Shown here: one piece after another, positions 1-11,770 of the stretch
Layout: each line of letters starts with the position of its first letter
Position numbering within the stretch: position 1 is the stretch's first letter
Source of the DNA: Tricholoma matsutake
Taxonomy: Eukaryota > Basidiomycota > Agaricomycetes > Agaricales > Tricholomataceae
DNA length: 64,000 nucleotides
Assembly: GCA_026075535.2 (NCBI GenBank)
Contig: AP026546.1
Span: forward strand, 9,920,001 to 9,984,000
Direction: 5' to 3'
Made by a program: the position numbers and the translations under genes
The notes under the pieces: generated by a model
Seen by the model: the letters and a program-made list of their open reading frames with translations, nothing else
The model's database searches: none
Told to the model about the DNA's origin: nothing

Positions 1-530
1 CTTGACACACATGCAATTGTCACACACACATCCCTGTGTGCCCATCTTGAAACAAGAGATTTTTTGATATTTGCACCTATGCCACTCATCAGTAAAGGAA
101 GACCGAGAAATAAAACAAGGATCACACCTTTTGCAGGGCAATGCCGCCTGCACCCACACTGCACCCTCAAACTCCTCCAACTCCACTCTCACCTTCAACT
201 TGGCAACTTTCTTTTTCTTTGGGGACTTGCTCCCCTCAGCCTCATCCCCCAAACCTGCAGCTGCAGCCACCTGCTTCTTCTCCATTCTTCTTGTGGCTGT
301 CACTTCCACCTTCCACACCTCTGCCTCCTGGCATGCCGCTTCAGCCTTTGCAGCCTCCTCTGCTGCTCATTGCGCCTCCTGCACCCTCCGCTCCTCCTCT
401 TTCTGCCTCATTGCTTCCTCCTCCAGTTCCTTCATCTCCCACTCCATCTGTTTGTGCTGGGCCTTCATCACAGCCAACTTGATGTTCATGGAGAGCACTG
501 GGGGGGAAATAAAGTGGGAATCAACTTAAA
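1..530 (-). pseudogene. Antisense-ORF remnant of chromovirus D (copy 2)
   Basis: The minus strand encodes a Lys/Glu/Ala-rich helical stretch followed, toward position 1, by a GTQG motif and closely spaced cysteines (VCDNC). The same order of features occurs in the better preserved antisense gene at 35676-36475, where GTQGRAC is followed by KPC and KHKC. The fragment sits just upstream of a purine tract and the LTR that begins at 633, so it is the 3'-proximal part of a second family D element whose body lies left of the window. Frameshifts and stops make it non-coding now. The biochemical role is unknown; a zinc-binding, coiled-coil protein is inferred. Confidence 0.55.
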
Positions 531-924
531 AAAATTTTTCAACCAACTGCCACTTTCAGAAATTCAACCAACTTCTTTATTCGGACTCAAACACCCATGT
601 GCCTTGTAGGCTCAGCACTAAGGGGGAAATATTGTCAAGAACCATTCCTTGCCCAATCAGAACCCACATCTGTCTGACCCTTTTCCGCATCTTGAACCTG
701 ACATTCACCAACTCCTCCTGCTTTTGTTCCTGGCCACCTTGCACAGCCCACAGTGCTGTGCACCAGGCTGCCTTGTACAGCACCCATGGCTGCCTTCCCA
801 AGGCTGCCATCTCTTTTGCAAATTTGACTATGGATTCCTGTGCGGCTCCTGCTAGGTAATTTATCTATGCAGTTGAGACACTGCCATAGCCTCTGCTTCT
901 GTTCTGCCTTTATTCCGGACAACA

Positions 925-934
925 GTATTTAAGC
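925..934 (+). promoter_or_regulatory. TATA-like box conserved in D-family LTRs
   Basis: GTATTTAAGC occurs at an equivalent place in three D LTRs (925, 30011 and 36835), while surrounding sequence has diverged strongly in this copy. Conservation and position suggest the LTR promoter core; no transcription start can be assigned from sequence alone. Confidence 0.4.
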
Positions 935-1111
935 TTACTTAGTTTTGCCTTGTATTCTAGTTCATATATCGACATAGACTCGACTTAACCTGCCAATTCA
1001 ATCTTGTTCCACTCCTACCTCTGCCTTTAAGAGTCTGAACTTCATTCAACTCAACCTCTAGTCTCTCTCTGAAGTTCTGGTTTCATCTGAACTTAAATGA
1101 AGTCCCTCTGT

Positions 1112-2293
1112 TGATAGGTCATCTCCTTGGCTCAAGGACCGATTCACCACTTTAGCATCATTCTAATCACATTGGCTAACTCCTACAACATCCCAGACGC
1201 AGTGCGACCCAGTCTATCGATCGCGATATCATATCGACCACGTCGAAACATCACCAGCGACATTGATCATATCAAGAGCCCACATCGCACAACCTTAGGA
1301 CTACCCCGAAGTCCCTAAGATCATCCTACACCACCATCGAACATCCCCGATCAACTTCGAACAGCTGCAACCATGATCGAGCATCGTTGACCATTGTCGA
1401 GCATCATCGATCGATATCGAGAAACTATGAGCAACATCGGGCACCGCCTTCATTATCTAAATGGTGGAAGACCATGCACTAGGACATATTCCAACTCGTG
1501 CTCAAACCTGCTGATCATAGGTCAGCCTCGTTCCAAGTCCCTATCATGCACAGAACCCGCTGGATGCATTATTGCAAGACTTAGTGCAGTTTATACACAA
1601 AGGACAGTCTCTTTTAGTTCTTCCCTTTATTACTCTTTCATCATATGATATATATATCTTTCTTGTTCGGATTCCAGTCTCCTTTATGGCCTTGTGCCTT
1701 AACTCATATCTTTTGCCTCATGTTCTACACATGTTTCTCATTCCATTTTAGGAAGTTTCTTTAAAACATATAAAATTCTGTAGTATCTACTTGGAAATAA
1801 CAAGAAATTGTCTTCACATATCGTGTCGTATACAGTTCTAAGCATCCAATCAACTTTCTAAAATGATCTAAGTCTCTACAGGTTTTCTCAATCGACGAGA
1901 AACCTCTGCAATCATTGTGTCCTTGATCCTCCCTTCATCCTCTCGTCATTAGCTCTAGCAACCCTTCCAACACTTCATAGCCATTTGCCGCACCCTTCAT
2001 ATATTATCGACCTATTGAAAGGTCCCCAGAATTCACATATCAACCATCGACAATAAACTAGTTTGCCGTCGATCTTGTCGATTGCCCTCGATATCAATCA
2101 ATACTCGATTGGACCATGCCAAATGCCTTTGTCTCTCATAACACTACCTTCACGACTAGTACCAACTGGTCATCTACCCATCGGTTGGGCCATGAACATT
2201 CAGAACGACTCACAACCTTCCTCTGACTCGTTGGAAATATCATCGATTGCCTCATTGGCAGTTTAGGTGGTTTTCCTGGGTTGAGTATCATCA
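1112..2293 (+). repeat. Solo LTR of chromovirus B
   Basis: It starts TGATAGGTCATCTCC and ends GAGTATCATCA, matching the 1186-bp LTRs of the B element at 42386 and 51508 along its length. It is 1182 bp. Flanks are CTGT (1108-1111) and CCGT (2294-2297), a 4-bp TSD with one C/T difference. No internal B sequence follows, so it is a solo LTR left by LTR-LTR recombination. The LTR is rich in short ATCGA/TCGA motifs. Confidence 0.85.
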
Positions 2294-2425
2294 CCGTATC
2301 CCTTCCCCACACTTCCTGCACCTACCCACTCCTACCTCCAAACCTTCATCTTGAAATTAAGCCAAGTCCTTTCCATTTCCCCTCCGCTGAATCCACCACA
2401 TCCCAACAACCTTCCACCATCAACA

Positions 2426-3846
2426 CCTGCCAGATTCCAATGTGCACTTTATTATCAGTTCTTAACAAAGCATCAGAAACCAACAGATGCATTGTCAAGG
2501 TCTGTCTTTCTATAGCAAATGGTGTTGTCCAGGATGATAAGCGCAAAGAAGCAGCAACCTGTGTTCTGTATGGAGATACATTATAGTTGTCTCCCTCTCA
2601 TGATTTCTGGATCATGGATGAAGTCAGGAAGTATAAGTTAAGACCTCGCAATAGGAGTGAAATAATTATTTTACAGGGGTCAAGCACAAGCCGAGCTCAT
2701 AGGGTAGTGTCACAGTATGAACAATATGTAAAAGAATGTCTGGCAGGATACCTTGAGAGACAGCATCTGCCCTGTTAACTGCAGATTCAACATAAACTGG
2801 AGCCAAGAATATGTTCACAACCATGCAGACAATCCCAGCCCAACATATTGATAAATTTGGCATGAAATTTGACTCTGTCCTCGCCGGTGAGTTGCTATCA
2901 CTCCTTGATTATCTGAATAGAGCAAAATGTGTGAGTCACAGAACCCAAGATTGACAAGAATAAGAGCTGCCAACTCCACAGCCACTGTTTCCAGCCACCC
3001 AATATCATGACCCAACCCCTTCCAAACTGGCTTCAATTTAAAAGCAGCCCATTGGTCCCCTAAAACAATACCAATACCCCATGCTGTAGATGCATCAACC
3101 CAAAGGTCAATATCAACTGGAGTACCTTTTGGTCTAAGATGGAGCCATCTGAGAGTGTCAGGGACCAAGCTTGCAGTGACGATAATACAGAGGGGGGAGG
3201 ATATTGACCAGCAAAGGGATTCTCATGAAAGGATGATATAAAAACTGAGAGAGGTGGCAGGAAAGTCTGCATATGTACATAGACAAATGACAGATGGGAT
3301 AGCACCTCAAAGAGCTTCTGGATATCTTGTAAAGTCATACAAGATGTCAAGAATGAAGCCCGAGCCGAGTTGATGCTACCTTTGTTTTTGATCTGTTTAG
3401 CCTCTAAAACTGAAACTGTTCACTCCACCAAAGAGAAGACAAAGCACAGAAAATTGAAGGATACTGCAAAATCCTGTCCTTTATGTTAATGCCATGGGAT
3501 TCCCAGGTGAGCAATACACTCCAGAGCAGAAGTCAAAGTGAAACAAGGAATGCATTGAAGAGAACAGTCCCTCTGAAGAAGGAAAGTGAAATACTACCAC
3601 ATCATCAACCCATTTTGCAAATGGGCCTACCTTTTTGCATTCCTAGATTACTAATGAAGCATCAGCAACCTCCCCTAACAAACCATGTGTGGAAGCAATC
3701 CAAAATGTGACACAGTGTTCCAGCCAGAATAGACGCCGATGATGTACAACCATCACTCTCTTATGCACTGGTAAAACAGGAATAGTGCGATAGGCTGCCT
3801 CAATGTCTAGGCTGCATGCCTCTGCACCCATTGGTGCTGAAGCAAC
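2426..3846 (-). pseudogene. DIRS/Ngaro-like reverse transcriptase, 3' half (RT-RNase H)
   Basis: Reading leftward from 3846 the decayed frames give, in order: an RT segment with LDIEAAYR and GEVADAS (about 3830-3645); a thumb/connection segment with LSHLSFVY and FLPPLS (3350-3170); an RNase H segment with WVDASTAWGIGIVLG, DIGWLETVAVELA and LLYSDNQGVIA (3110-2880); and PVYVESAVNRADAVSQGILP (about 2790). This order and these motifs are those of DIRS/Ngaro-type tyrosine-recombinase retroelements of mushrooms. No recombinase domain is visible; the D element (ending 2425) cuts the 3' end. The first exon bases at 3846 follow an AG acceptor (GTGTAG on the minus strand), and the missing 5' half lies at 38422-40398. 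Several frameshifts and stops make it a pseudogene. Confidence 0.65.
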
Positions 3847-4230
3847 CTACACCACACGATCAGTCAAACTGATAACAAGTGACAATGAAGCAACAAAGCA
3901 ACAAGAGTGATAGAACATTGCCAAAGATGTTCACAAGGACAATCACTGAGCCACAAAGGCAGGATACAATGCAAGGGACCAACAAAGGTGACAATAACAT
4001 ATCCATTTTGCCACACAACAAAGTGACAAGGAGACTATGAAAACAACTAGCATTTACAGGTCTGGTTAAGTCCAGTTTTTGATGTCTAAATGGGGCAACC
4101 ACAACCGCAACCGGTCCAGGACTGACCCAGATATTGATGGACTGCAACTGGACTGCATAGGACTGGTCCATATCAGTCCATGGACTGATAAAAACCAGTC
4201 CAAACCGACTTTTTGTTGTAAAATTTGTTG
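3847..4230. other. Intron remnant of the DIRS-like gene plus a hAT-like left end
   Basis: Read on the minus strand, 3847 is the last base of an intron with a good acceptor (GGTGTAG) and an upstream TTGACTGAT branch-like site. At about 4051 begins CAGGTCTGGT, followed by clustered CAGTCC/ACTGG and AACCGGTCC motifs. A facing copy, AGGTCTGGTCC on the minus strand, lies near 38395. The paired ends resemble hAT subterminal structure, but I found no matching 8-bp TSD, so the hAT call is tentative. Confidence 0.35.
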
Positions 4231-4499
4231 GAGGTCTTTACACTCCCCCACATATTCCTATCGGAATCCGACCATATTCCGATGTCATTTTTACCAGCCA
4301 AATTGACATGAAATGGCAGGTTCAGTCCGAGTCCAGTCCAGTGCAGTCTGATTGGAACATTGGAATTTCCTAGGAATTTTCAACCATAGGAATACATAGG
4401 AATATTCCGAGGTTATGCAGAGACATTGGACAACATAGGATTCCAATAGGAATAATAGCAGCCTTCCTTAGTAATTAATAGTAGAAAAAGTAAACATGC

Positions 4500-4590
4500 A
4501 TGGCAGAATTGAACCCAGGACCTCTGAGATGATTACATAAGAATACAGTGACAATGATACCACTAGACTAAGCATCCATTGTAGGTAAGT
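4500..4590 (-). other. tRNA-like module (A box, B box), left end, outward-facing
   Basis: On the minus strand, TAGTCTAGTGG (4570-4560) fits a tRNA A box and GGGTTCAATTC (4516-4506) a B box, with tRNA-like spacing of about 54 bases. Acceptor and T stems are imperfect, so this is not a functional tRNA gene. It would direct RNA polymerase III transcription toward the left terminus. Confidence 0.6.
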
Positions 4591-5640
4591 GCTCTTACTG
4601 GACTACATAACATTCCCACAGGTGTGATGACAAAGCACATAGCCGCGTCACCACACTTGCCAGCTCATCACTCCCAACCACCACCATCAACAGTGACCAT
4701 GGCCTCCCCCCCTTCCCCCCTCTTCCCACAACCCCAACCACATCACCCAGCACTCCCACAATGACCACCGCCTCCACAAACAAGCCACATGACACACAAT
4801 GCAGCCCAAATGATGTGAATCGTTGTTTGGGCCAGTAGTAAGTTTTTTTGTTTTGTTTCTTGTTTTTGTAATTTGACTAATTGTATTTCTTTTTTTTCAG
4901 GTTCTCATCTACTGGAAACAACACTTGATGACACCTAAGGATGTGCACCCAACAGTGCCACGTCATCTGGGCCCAAATGACGCAATTGCGTTGTTTGGGC
5001 CCACAGTAAATTTTTTTTTTTTCATTTCTTTTAATAAACTAACTAATGTATTTCTTTTGTTTTCCAGGTTCTTGTAACAAGGGACAGACACGAGACCACA
5101 CCAATGCTGCCACATCACAATGGCACACCACCCAAGACCCCCATGACACCGACAACAACCAGCACCCCCCACCAGCACTGTGAGCCACTGCTCACAGGGT
5201 GAATATGGGGTGTGAGAGTGCAGGGACAACAAGGACAATGACAACAACCCCAAGTATGACAGACAATGCACAACACACCTCCAGCCTCATGAGCAACTGC
5301 TCATGGGGTGGACAGTGCATGGAATGATGATGGGGAGGGGAGACAATGGGGATGGGGGGAAGCGGCAGGACAATGGGGGGACAGCATGACGGAGACCAGA
5401 GGGAGGGGAGACAAGGGGCGAGGAGAAGGGGCAACAATGAGACAGCAGCAACACAACATGACACAGCACCACCCCCTCCCCCACGTTTTGCAGGGGGGTG
5501 GGTTTTTTAGTTTTAAATTGTATAATTAAATAGTATAATCAATTGTCCCCCCATGTGTTTGCGTGGGGGGGTTTTTTTTTTTTCCAATAGTGAACTATCC
5601 CTAAGTGCTTTAAATGGACATTATATTATAAATTTATTAA

Positions 5641-5725
5641 TTCTCTTGTGGCTCAACTGGTTGAGCACTTGTTTGGTTGTCATGTGATTTATATTCCAAG
5701 GTCCATGGTTCAATCCCTGCTCTAC
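5641..5725 (+). other. tRNA-like module (A box, B box), right end, outward-facing
   Basis: TGGCTCAACTGG (5649-5660) is a close A-box match inside a D-arm-like GCTC...GAGC hairpin. GGTTCAATCCC (5707-5717) is a near-consensus B box. Orientation is toward the right terminus, mirroring the left module at 4500-4590. The anticodon-arm region is not tRNA-like. Confidence 0.65.
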
Positions 5726-5999
5726 CCATTTATTTTGTAAGCACTTGCCAAGTTAAGTCTTCTGAAATGTGGTATTCCGACTCCATGTTGGAATTGCATA
5801 GGAATTTACTCAGAATTTACTAGGAATATCTTGTACATGGTTATCAAGATACATTTCGATCAGACTCCTAGGAGTCTGATAGGAATATGTGGGGGAGTGT
5901 AAAGTACTGATTTGTTGTACCAATAGATTCCATATGTTTCTCAGCAACTATTACCCAGACTATTTAACGGTTACACCAGCAGTTGTATATCATAATTCC

Positions 6000-6431
6000 T
6001 GTAAGGGGACTAGAGGGTGCCCCACATGTTTCTCCTATTTTTTATGTTCATCCTACATTTTTCCCCATCTCGTTTCCTTCTATTCTTCATTTTCTATGAT
6101 TTTTCTTCATTTTATTACTAATTCTCCCTTCCTATCACATTTGTCCATGTTGACAGTTTATATTTGAGGACAGAGCACCCCTTCCAACATTTATGCCTTA
6201 GTACAGTGTCACTCAGCAGCCTTGGTCAGCCTATCTCCGCCTTTTCCATTTTTCCATTTTTAGATTATCCTTTGATTTTTGCAGTTTTCACATATACTGG
6301 GCACTGGCAAAGGGGTCCTTAGAGTTTTCTCTTCGGATTTCCCTTTACTAGGTGCGCCTCCAATCCCTGTACTATGTAGTATAATTTTAACTTCAGATTT
6401 CCTATTACTAGAGGCTGAGGTTGCCCTTACA
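6000..6431 (+). repeat. 5' LTR of the old chromovirus A
   Basis: TGTAAGGGGACTAGAGGG to GAGGTTGCCCTTACA, 432 bp, matching the reverse complement of the 426-bp LTRs at 52589 and 58210. The sequence after it (GTAGAAAACTCTC) matches the internal sequence next to the 5' LTR of the intact copy. Confidence 0.9.
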
Positions 6432-6582
6432 GTAGAAAACTCTCTCTTAAGGCCAATTGTGAATGTGCTGCCCAATATAGGCAGGTACGGAGTGGACAAG
6501 CTCCATAGACTCCCTACACACTGTTCCCAACAGTCCCACCTTTAGTGCGCTGTCATCTTCGCCAAATGCGCCCCCTAGCGCT

Positions 6583-7100
6583 ATGGACACATCAGAGCGC
6601 CTTGATGCCCTTGAAAGCGACATTGCCAGAATATGTGTGCAAATTGATTCGCTTAAATCTATGATCAAAAACTTTGTCAGAACACTTCAGACTAGCTCCA
6701 TGACTAATATTCTCTCCATTGCGACTCCAAGCGCACCCAACAATGATGCGCTGCCTAACGCACCCACTAAGGAGTGCACCCAGATGAAACCGTCCCCCCG
6801 CGCCGAATTTAATGGCATGTGTGTGCAGGGACATGCATTCCTTAACTCCTGTGAGTTGTATATCAGTCTCCAGTCGCATCAATCTGTTGATGAAGCTGCA
6901 AAAATCTATTGGGCCTTCACATACATGAAATCTGAATGCGCCTATCTCTATGTGGACTGTATTCTGCACCAAACTAAAGAACTGGGTTCTCCACCTTTCT
7001 CCACTTGCGGTGACTTTTGGGCAGAGTTCGTATGCCACTTTTGTCCCCTCAATGAGTGCCACCAAGCAGTGACACGACTTGAGTCATCCTCATACCACCA
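6583..7100 (+). pseudogene. Chromovirus A gag, 5' part
   Basis: The frame starting MDTSERLDALESDIARI aligns collinearly with residues 1 to about 172 of the intact gag at 56925-58043. It ends in the codons for Tyr-His, where the CACTA-type MITE is inserted. Differences from the intact copy are largely Arg to Cys, His or Gln, as expected from CpG deamination: the intact copy has RAYLYVDRILRQ where this one has CAYLYVDCILHQ. Removing the insert and one CCA restores an in-frame join to 13695. The product is the capsid/nucleocapsid precursor of the retrotransposon particle. Confidence 0.85.
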
Positions 7101-7338
7101 CACTGGCTGCACAGCAAGATACTTCTTGGGAGGTACCATGTCAGTATTGTAGAAGTATTCTTAATACTGTCATCATGCTCACCAAGAGATATTTTGCCAG
7201 TATTCATACCAATCTAAGATACTACTTGAGTACCTTTAGTACTGTCAAAATATGATATGATACTCAAATGATACTGTCAAAATACTTCAGGCAAAGTCTG
7301 TTGACAATTTTTTATTTTTATTTTATTTTTTATTTTTA

Positions 7339-7817
7339 GTGTTATCTTTCAGACCTCTCAGGGCGTACCCTATAATGGTCATTACATCTTAGAGTATCTA
7401 TGTAAGGCCCCTTTGCCTTGACCTCTCCCCAGTCCTTGCCCCTCAGACAGCATGCCCTGGGCAATCGCTCCCCCTGAGGTCTGGTTCTTTAGGCCATTTA
7501 GGACTGTGGGCCCTTCATCGACCTCTTCTTTGGTTTGCTTGGTGTCCTTGCTGTTGAGTTTGCGTGACTGTTAGTTGCCTGGCCATCTCATGGCAGGCAC
7601 ATGTTGGACAGTGTGGGTGTGGGGTTTTGTCTGATTCTGGTACCTTTAGTCGTGTGCTTCAAAATTTCCATAGTCCTCTGTGTTCCAGGCAGAATTTTAT
7701 TTTATTTTGTTTTGTTTTATTTTGTTGGTTTGGGGATATGCATGGTATCTGTGGTTGCTAACTCTTGAGTTTTGAGTTGAGATCATCCCTGTAAAGTGGC
7801 GTGCAAGAATATGTTCC
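7339..7817 (-). other. LINE 3' untranslated region
   Basis: This stretch lies between the ORF2 stop (7818) and the A-rich tail (7309-7338) on the minus strand. It is GT-rich on the plus strand, with a second T-rich run at about 7688-7722 that could be an internal A-rich patch. No gene is visible. Confidence 0.6.
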
Positions 7818-10800
7818 TCATGATATGTGATGTTCACCTTTGGTAGGGAGCAGCTGTCCTGTTTTGTTCACATAGCTGATTAGCGCTTTTACCCCTTTTT
7901 CTGTGCTCAGTAGCGCTGGTAGGTCCCTGGAGTCTCTTCTTATTTGGCTGTCTAGCTCGTGCCGTTCCTTATTGTAGGCCTCACATTCAAAGAGGAAGTG
8001 TATGATGGTCTCTTTCGCTGGTGGGCCTTGCCCTTGGCATGCTGTGCAATCGCTTGATTCTATTTTCTTGATGCGATGCAAGTAGAAGTTCAGTGGTATG
8101 TGTCCTGTGCGTATCTGAGTCAGTAGACTGGCCTGTTGTCTCTTGAGACTTGACTGTATTTTAGTGTAGAGATTGTACGAGAATTTTGGGTCTAGTCGAC
8201 TCAGCTTTGGTTGGTGTGGAGACACTAGCCATATCTCCTTTTCTCTGTCTTTTAGTTCATGGTGATACCTCTGCTTTACTGCCACTACACTTCTTGGCAG
8301 TTTCCCTCATAAAATGGGTGGTAGCATGTGCCAGGGTCTAGATTCGCCTTGGGCTGCTCTTTTCACTTCTTCGTCGACTTTTTCATTGCCTTGCACCCCG
8401 CTATGTCCCAATATCCAGGCCAGATGGAAGCGCTTTGTATTGGGGTTTATGTTGGTCACATTGACACTTTCTGCAATAGTCAGTAGGTCCTCAATAAGGT
8501 ATTGGGCAGTGGTAGCTTTGCGCATCTTGATCCTTTTGATGAGAGCTTGGCTGTCTGTTAGTATGGATATCGGGAGTTGTCCTGCCATGTGCTCTGATTT
8601 GGTCATCCAGATACCTAATAGCACCCCTACCACCTCTGCTTCCAATGATGTGTACTCATTTGTGCTTCCCAGGTGGTATCTCAGCACCTTGGATGGCGTG
8701 TGCCTACCCTTTCTATACATTACCGCTGCCACTCCTATATGTTCATCCATACCCGATCCATCTGTGAATACTTTGATTTCTGGTGTGCTGTCAGCTTCAT
8801 TGCGTATAGAGGAGTCTCAATCCTCAGCTATCTCTGTGGTGAAAGTTGCGAGAGTATATGTGGGAGGGCATGGATTGGGCATTATGCTCTCTTCTGTCTG
8901 GGCGTATCCCCAGGAAGTGTTCCAACAGCTTGTGTAGAGGCGTGCAATGTTTCCTTGCGTGGATAGTACAATATTCGCGTATTATGTGGTGTAGCAGGTG
9001 TGTCTCTGGTAGTGTGCATATTCGCACTATAGATCTGTGGCATGACTTTAGCATGGTTAGCTCTAGTGGGAGAATGCCTGCATGTAGATCCAGCGTGTCA
9101 GTTGGGGTGGTGCGAAGTGCCCCATTTATTGCCAGGGTGGCTATTCGCTGTACTTTGGTTAGCTGGCACAGTACCCTCGTTGATCCTGTCCTTTGCTTTG
9201 CTCCCGGAATTGTCCTTGGGGGGTTGTACCATATCTCCGCCCCGTATGTCATTTTTGGTATGGCCACCATCATGTAGAGCTGGCACATTAGTTTTGGTGA
9301 GAGTCCTACCTCTGTCCTCACGAGGCGTTGGCATTGCATCACCCACTTGGTGGCACTGTCTATGGCCCTATCTTCATGTTTCCTCCATGTTAGCTTGTCA
9401 TCGATGACTATACCAAGGTACTTGTAGCTGTTGACCGTCTTGACTTCCCTGCCTTGTAGTGTTAGTCTCGGTTTGTGTAGTGGACGTGTACCTCTGTTCG
9501 GGGACTTTGTTTTCTTATGGCCTAAATGCATTACCGCTAGTTTGCTGATTTCAAACCTAGAGTTGTGGTCTGGACCACTGTAGTGCTCCATCTTCTTTCT
9601 CCATGAGTTCTTGGATGCTCTGGGTGGTTTCCTCGAAATCCTTGCCAACAGCCATTACCATCGCATCGTCGACGTATCCTAGTGCTTGCAGAGTGTCACT
9701 TAGCTCCAGTAGATCTGCATTGTAGAAGTTAAAGGCTGAGGTCACCTTGCCCTACTCCATTGTCTATAGGTATCCATTCCAAGATGTAGTCATCAAATTT
9801 CAGTTGCATTGTCCAGCCCCTCAGCAGTCGCTCTATGAATTTTACTATTGTTTCAGGGACTCGTCTCTTCTTCATGTTGTGTAGTAGTCGTTCCATTACT
9901 GCATTGGGGAATGCCCCTTCAATGTCTAGAAAGAGAAGCGATACTACTTTTCCTTTCCTCCATGCTTTTTTGACCTGATGGATTAGCAAGTGTACTGCGT
10001 CAGTCGTGCTTCTGCAGGGTCTTCCTCCGAAGTGTGTGTCCAGCAGTAGTTGGTGTTGCTCTGTAACTGAGATCAGGCTTTCTGAGATTACCGCTGTGAA
10101 TACCTTCGCCATAGTGCATAGTAATGCGATGGGGCGATATGCTTTGGTTACTTCATAACTCGGTTTTCCCGGTTTCCTCAGTATGCACATCGTGGATTCC
10201 TGCCACCCCTGGTAGTAGACTCCGTGACTCAGTATTGCCCTGTACATTGGTAGTAGGTATGGGACTATGAGGTTGGCTGTTTTTTGTAGAACGATGTTTG
10301 GTATGTTGTCTGGTCCTGGTGCTTTGTATGGGGATAGCTTCGCTATGCGCATGTGGATCTGTTCCTCCATTATTGTTGCTGGTAAAGGGATCAGGTCAGG
10401 GTAGTGGTATTCCTGTGGTACCGTTGTTCCCGTTGGCTTTGGTGGAAAGAAGGCCTCTGCGAGGGCCTTGGCTTTGCCCTTGTTTGTGTTTACCTCCCTT
10501 AGTAGTCCATCGCCTCTCTTTACTTTTAGTGAGGGTATTCTCATCTGTCCTCCATCACCTATTGGGTTAGAAATGAATTTGTTTGCCGTCCATATGTCTG
10601 AGCTGTCCACATTTTTGAGGTAGTCATTCCAGTGGTCCATCTTGGCCTTGATGATGTCCTCTGTGTATCTTTGGTGGGCCTGGCGTAGTGCTTGGTGACT
10701 TGGGTGTTCGTTCACTGCTCGATTTCTATATGATTCAGCTCGTAACCTGTTGACTGCCTTTTTTGTTTTCCTTAATTCTTTTGTCCACCACCTTTTCAAT

Positions 10801-11770
10801 AGAGGGGCATGGGAAGTTTACTGGGACTTTGTTTTTGATTGTGTTCTGTATCGCTGCCGTGAGCTGTTCTATTTCCCTACTCAAGTCTTCGTCAGTTCTG
10901 ATCTCAGATGGTATTGGGATTACCACCAGCTCGTTTTCCAGGTGCGCATTGAATTCCCCCCATTCTGTTTCCCTGAAGTTTAGTGATGGCTTTGTCCGCG
11001 CCTTTTCCTGCATTAGTTCCAGTATTATCGCTATCGGGTAGTGGTCGGTTTTGCCTGGTTGCCTGGCTGGTATGGTGTCGCATTTCACCACATGATTTAC
11101 TAAGCTGCTATTGCAGAACACATTGTTGGGCCTAGAGTGTCATTTCAAAACCATGTGCTTGAGCGTTGGTATGCCCTTTGGTAGTGCCATGTGCATGTTG
11201 TATTCTGCTACTAGGTCTATCAGTTCTCCTGCATCTTCTAGGGCTTTGGAAGTGAAAAGGTGTGTGTCTTCATCCCTATCCCACATTGGGTGATGTCGGT
11301 TGAAGTCCCCTCCCCACAGTACGTGTGTGTCCTGGGGCCCTTGGTGGCGATTTCCGCTGTCGTGGATGTATCTCTTTAGTGCTTCCAGTGTGTGTGAGTT
11401 CTTGCATGCGTTGTATATACTGTATACTTGGAGCCTGCCATATGTGCCTGTTAGTTTGATTGCTACTATGTTGTTGGTATCTGGAATGTCTAGTATTTTC
11501 CAGTCGTTTGAGGATAGCGCCGAATTTACCCAGATTGTGGATCGCACTGGTGTGTCTAGCTAGGGTTTGCCTCGAGGAGGGGGTTACTGCTGTGAAACAG
11601 TTTGGTGTTCTAATGCTGCTGAAAAAGATGATGTATGGTTCCTGTATTAGTATGATGTCCCAATGTGCTGCTAGTGAGTCGTTTATGAGCTCCAGGTGGG
11701 TGGTGAGTGATTTATTCAGATTTATTTGTAGGACTCTTAGCTTTTGTTCTTCATTTGTCTCATTATTCAT
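7818..11770 (-). pseudogene. LINE ORF2: APE endonuclease, RT, RNase H
   Basis: Translation would start at the ATG at 11770, which overlaps the ORF1 stop by 8 nt (ATGAATAA). Visible motifs in order: LRVLQINLNKS and IILIQEPY (endonuclease N-terminus), WGGDFNRHHPMWD and KTDHYPI (endonuclease active site), LSPYKAPGPDNIPN, LLFLDIEGAFPNA and GYVDDAMVM (RT catalytic Asp pair), then VFTDGSG, SLEAE, LTDSQA and GHSGVQGNEKVDEE (RNase H Asp/Glu/Asp/His-Asp). CTACQG...HFLFEC follows as a C-terminal CCHC motif. It would perform target-primed reverse transcription in the nucleus. Frameshifts near 9740 and 9600 and a stop near 11140 disrupt it. Confidence 0.85.

Larger units (their letters stand above)
633..2425 (+). 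repeat. 3' LTR of chromovirus D copy 2, split by a solo LTR
   Basis: The LTR starts TGTCAAGAAC after a polypurine tract (AAGGGGGAAAT, 620-630) nearly identical to the one before the D LTR at 36617. It is interrupted at 1111 by LTR-B and resumes at 2298 with diverged D-LTR sequence (shared GAAATTAAGCCAAGTCC-like block), ending in CAACA at 2425. Minus the insert and one TSD copy it is about 607 bp, against 593 and 605 bp for the two LTRs of the other D copy. A TATA-like GTATTTAAGC at 925-934 is conserved among D LTRs. The D element itself appears inserted into the DIRS-like sequence to its right. Confidence 0.7.
4231..5909. mobile_element. Non-autonomous KDZ-type DNA transposon (1.68 kb)
   Basis: Terminal inverted repeats begin GAGGTCTTTACACTCCCCC on the left and CAGTACTTTACACTCCCCC on the right (read inward), continuing as CACATATTCCTATC. 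The element is flanked by a perfect 8-bp TSD, ATTTGTTG (4223-4230 and 5910-5917). The same terminus occurs at 41624, at the start of the transposase-encoding KDZ element. Inside are two tRNA-like modules facing outward, two tandem intron-like units (TTGTTTGGGCC, a GTAAGT/GTAAAT-like donor, CTAAT, a T-rich CAG acceptor near 4850-4900 and 5010-5068) and GC-rich repeats, but no transposase. It is probably mobilised in trans. Confidence 0.8.

Noticed and set aside
5641..5725. A genuine tRNA gene
   Set aside because: A and B boxes are good, but acceptor and T stems do not pair well and no anticodon arm is present. The same sequence type recurs at transposon ends, so I call it a tRNA-like module.
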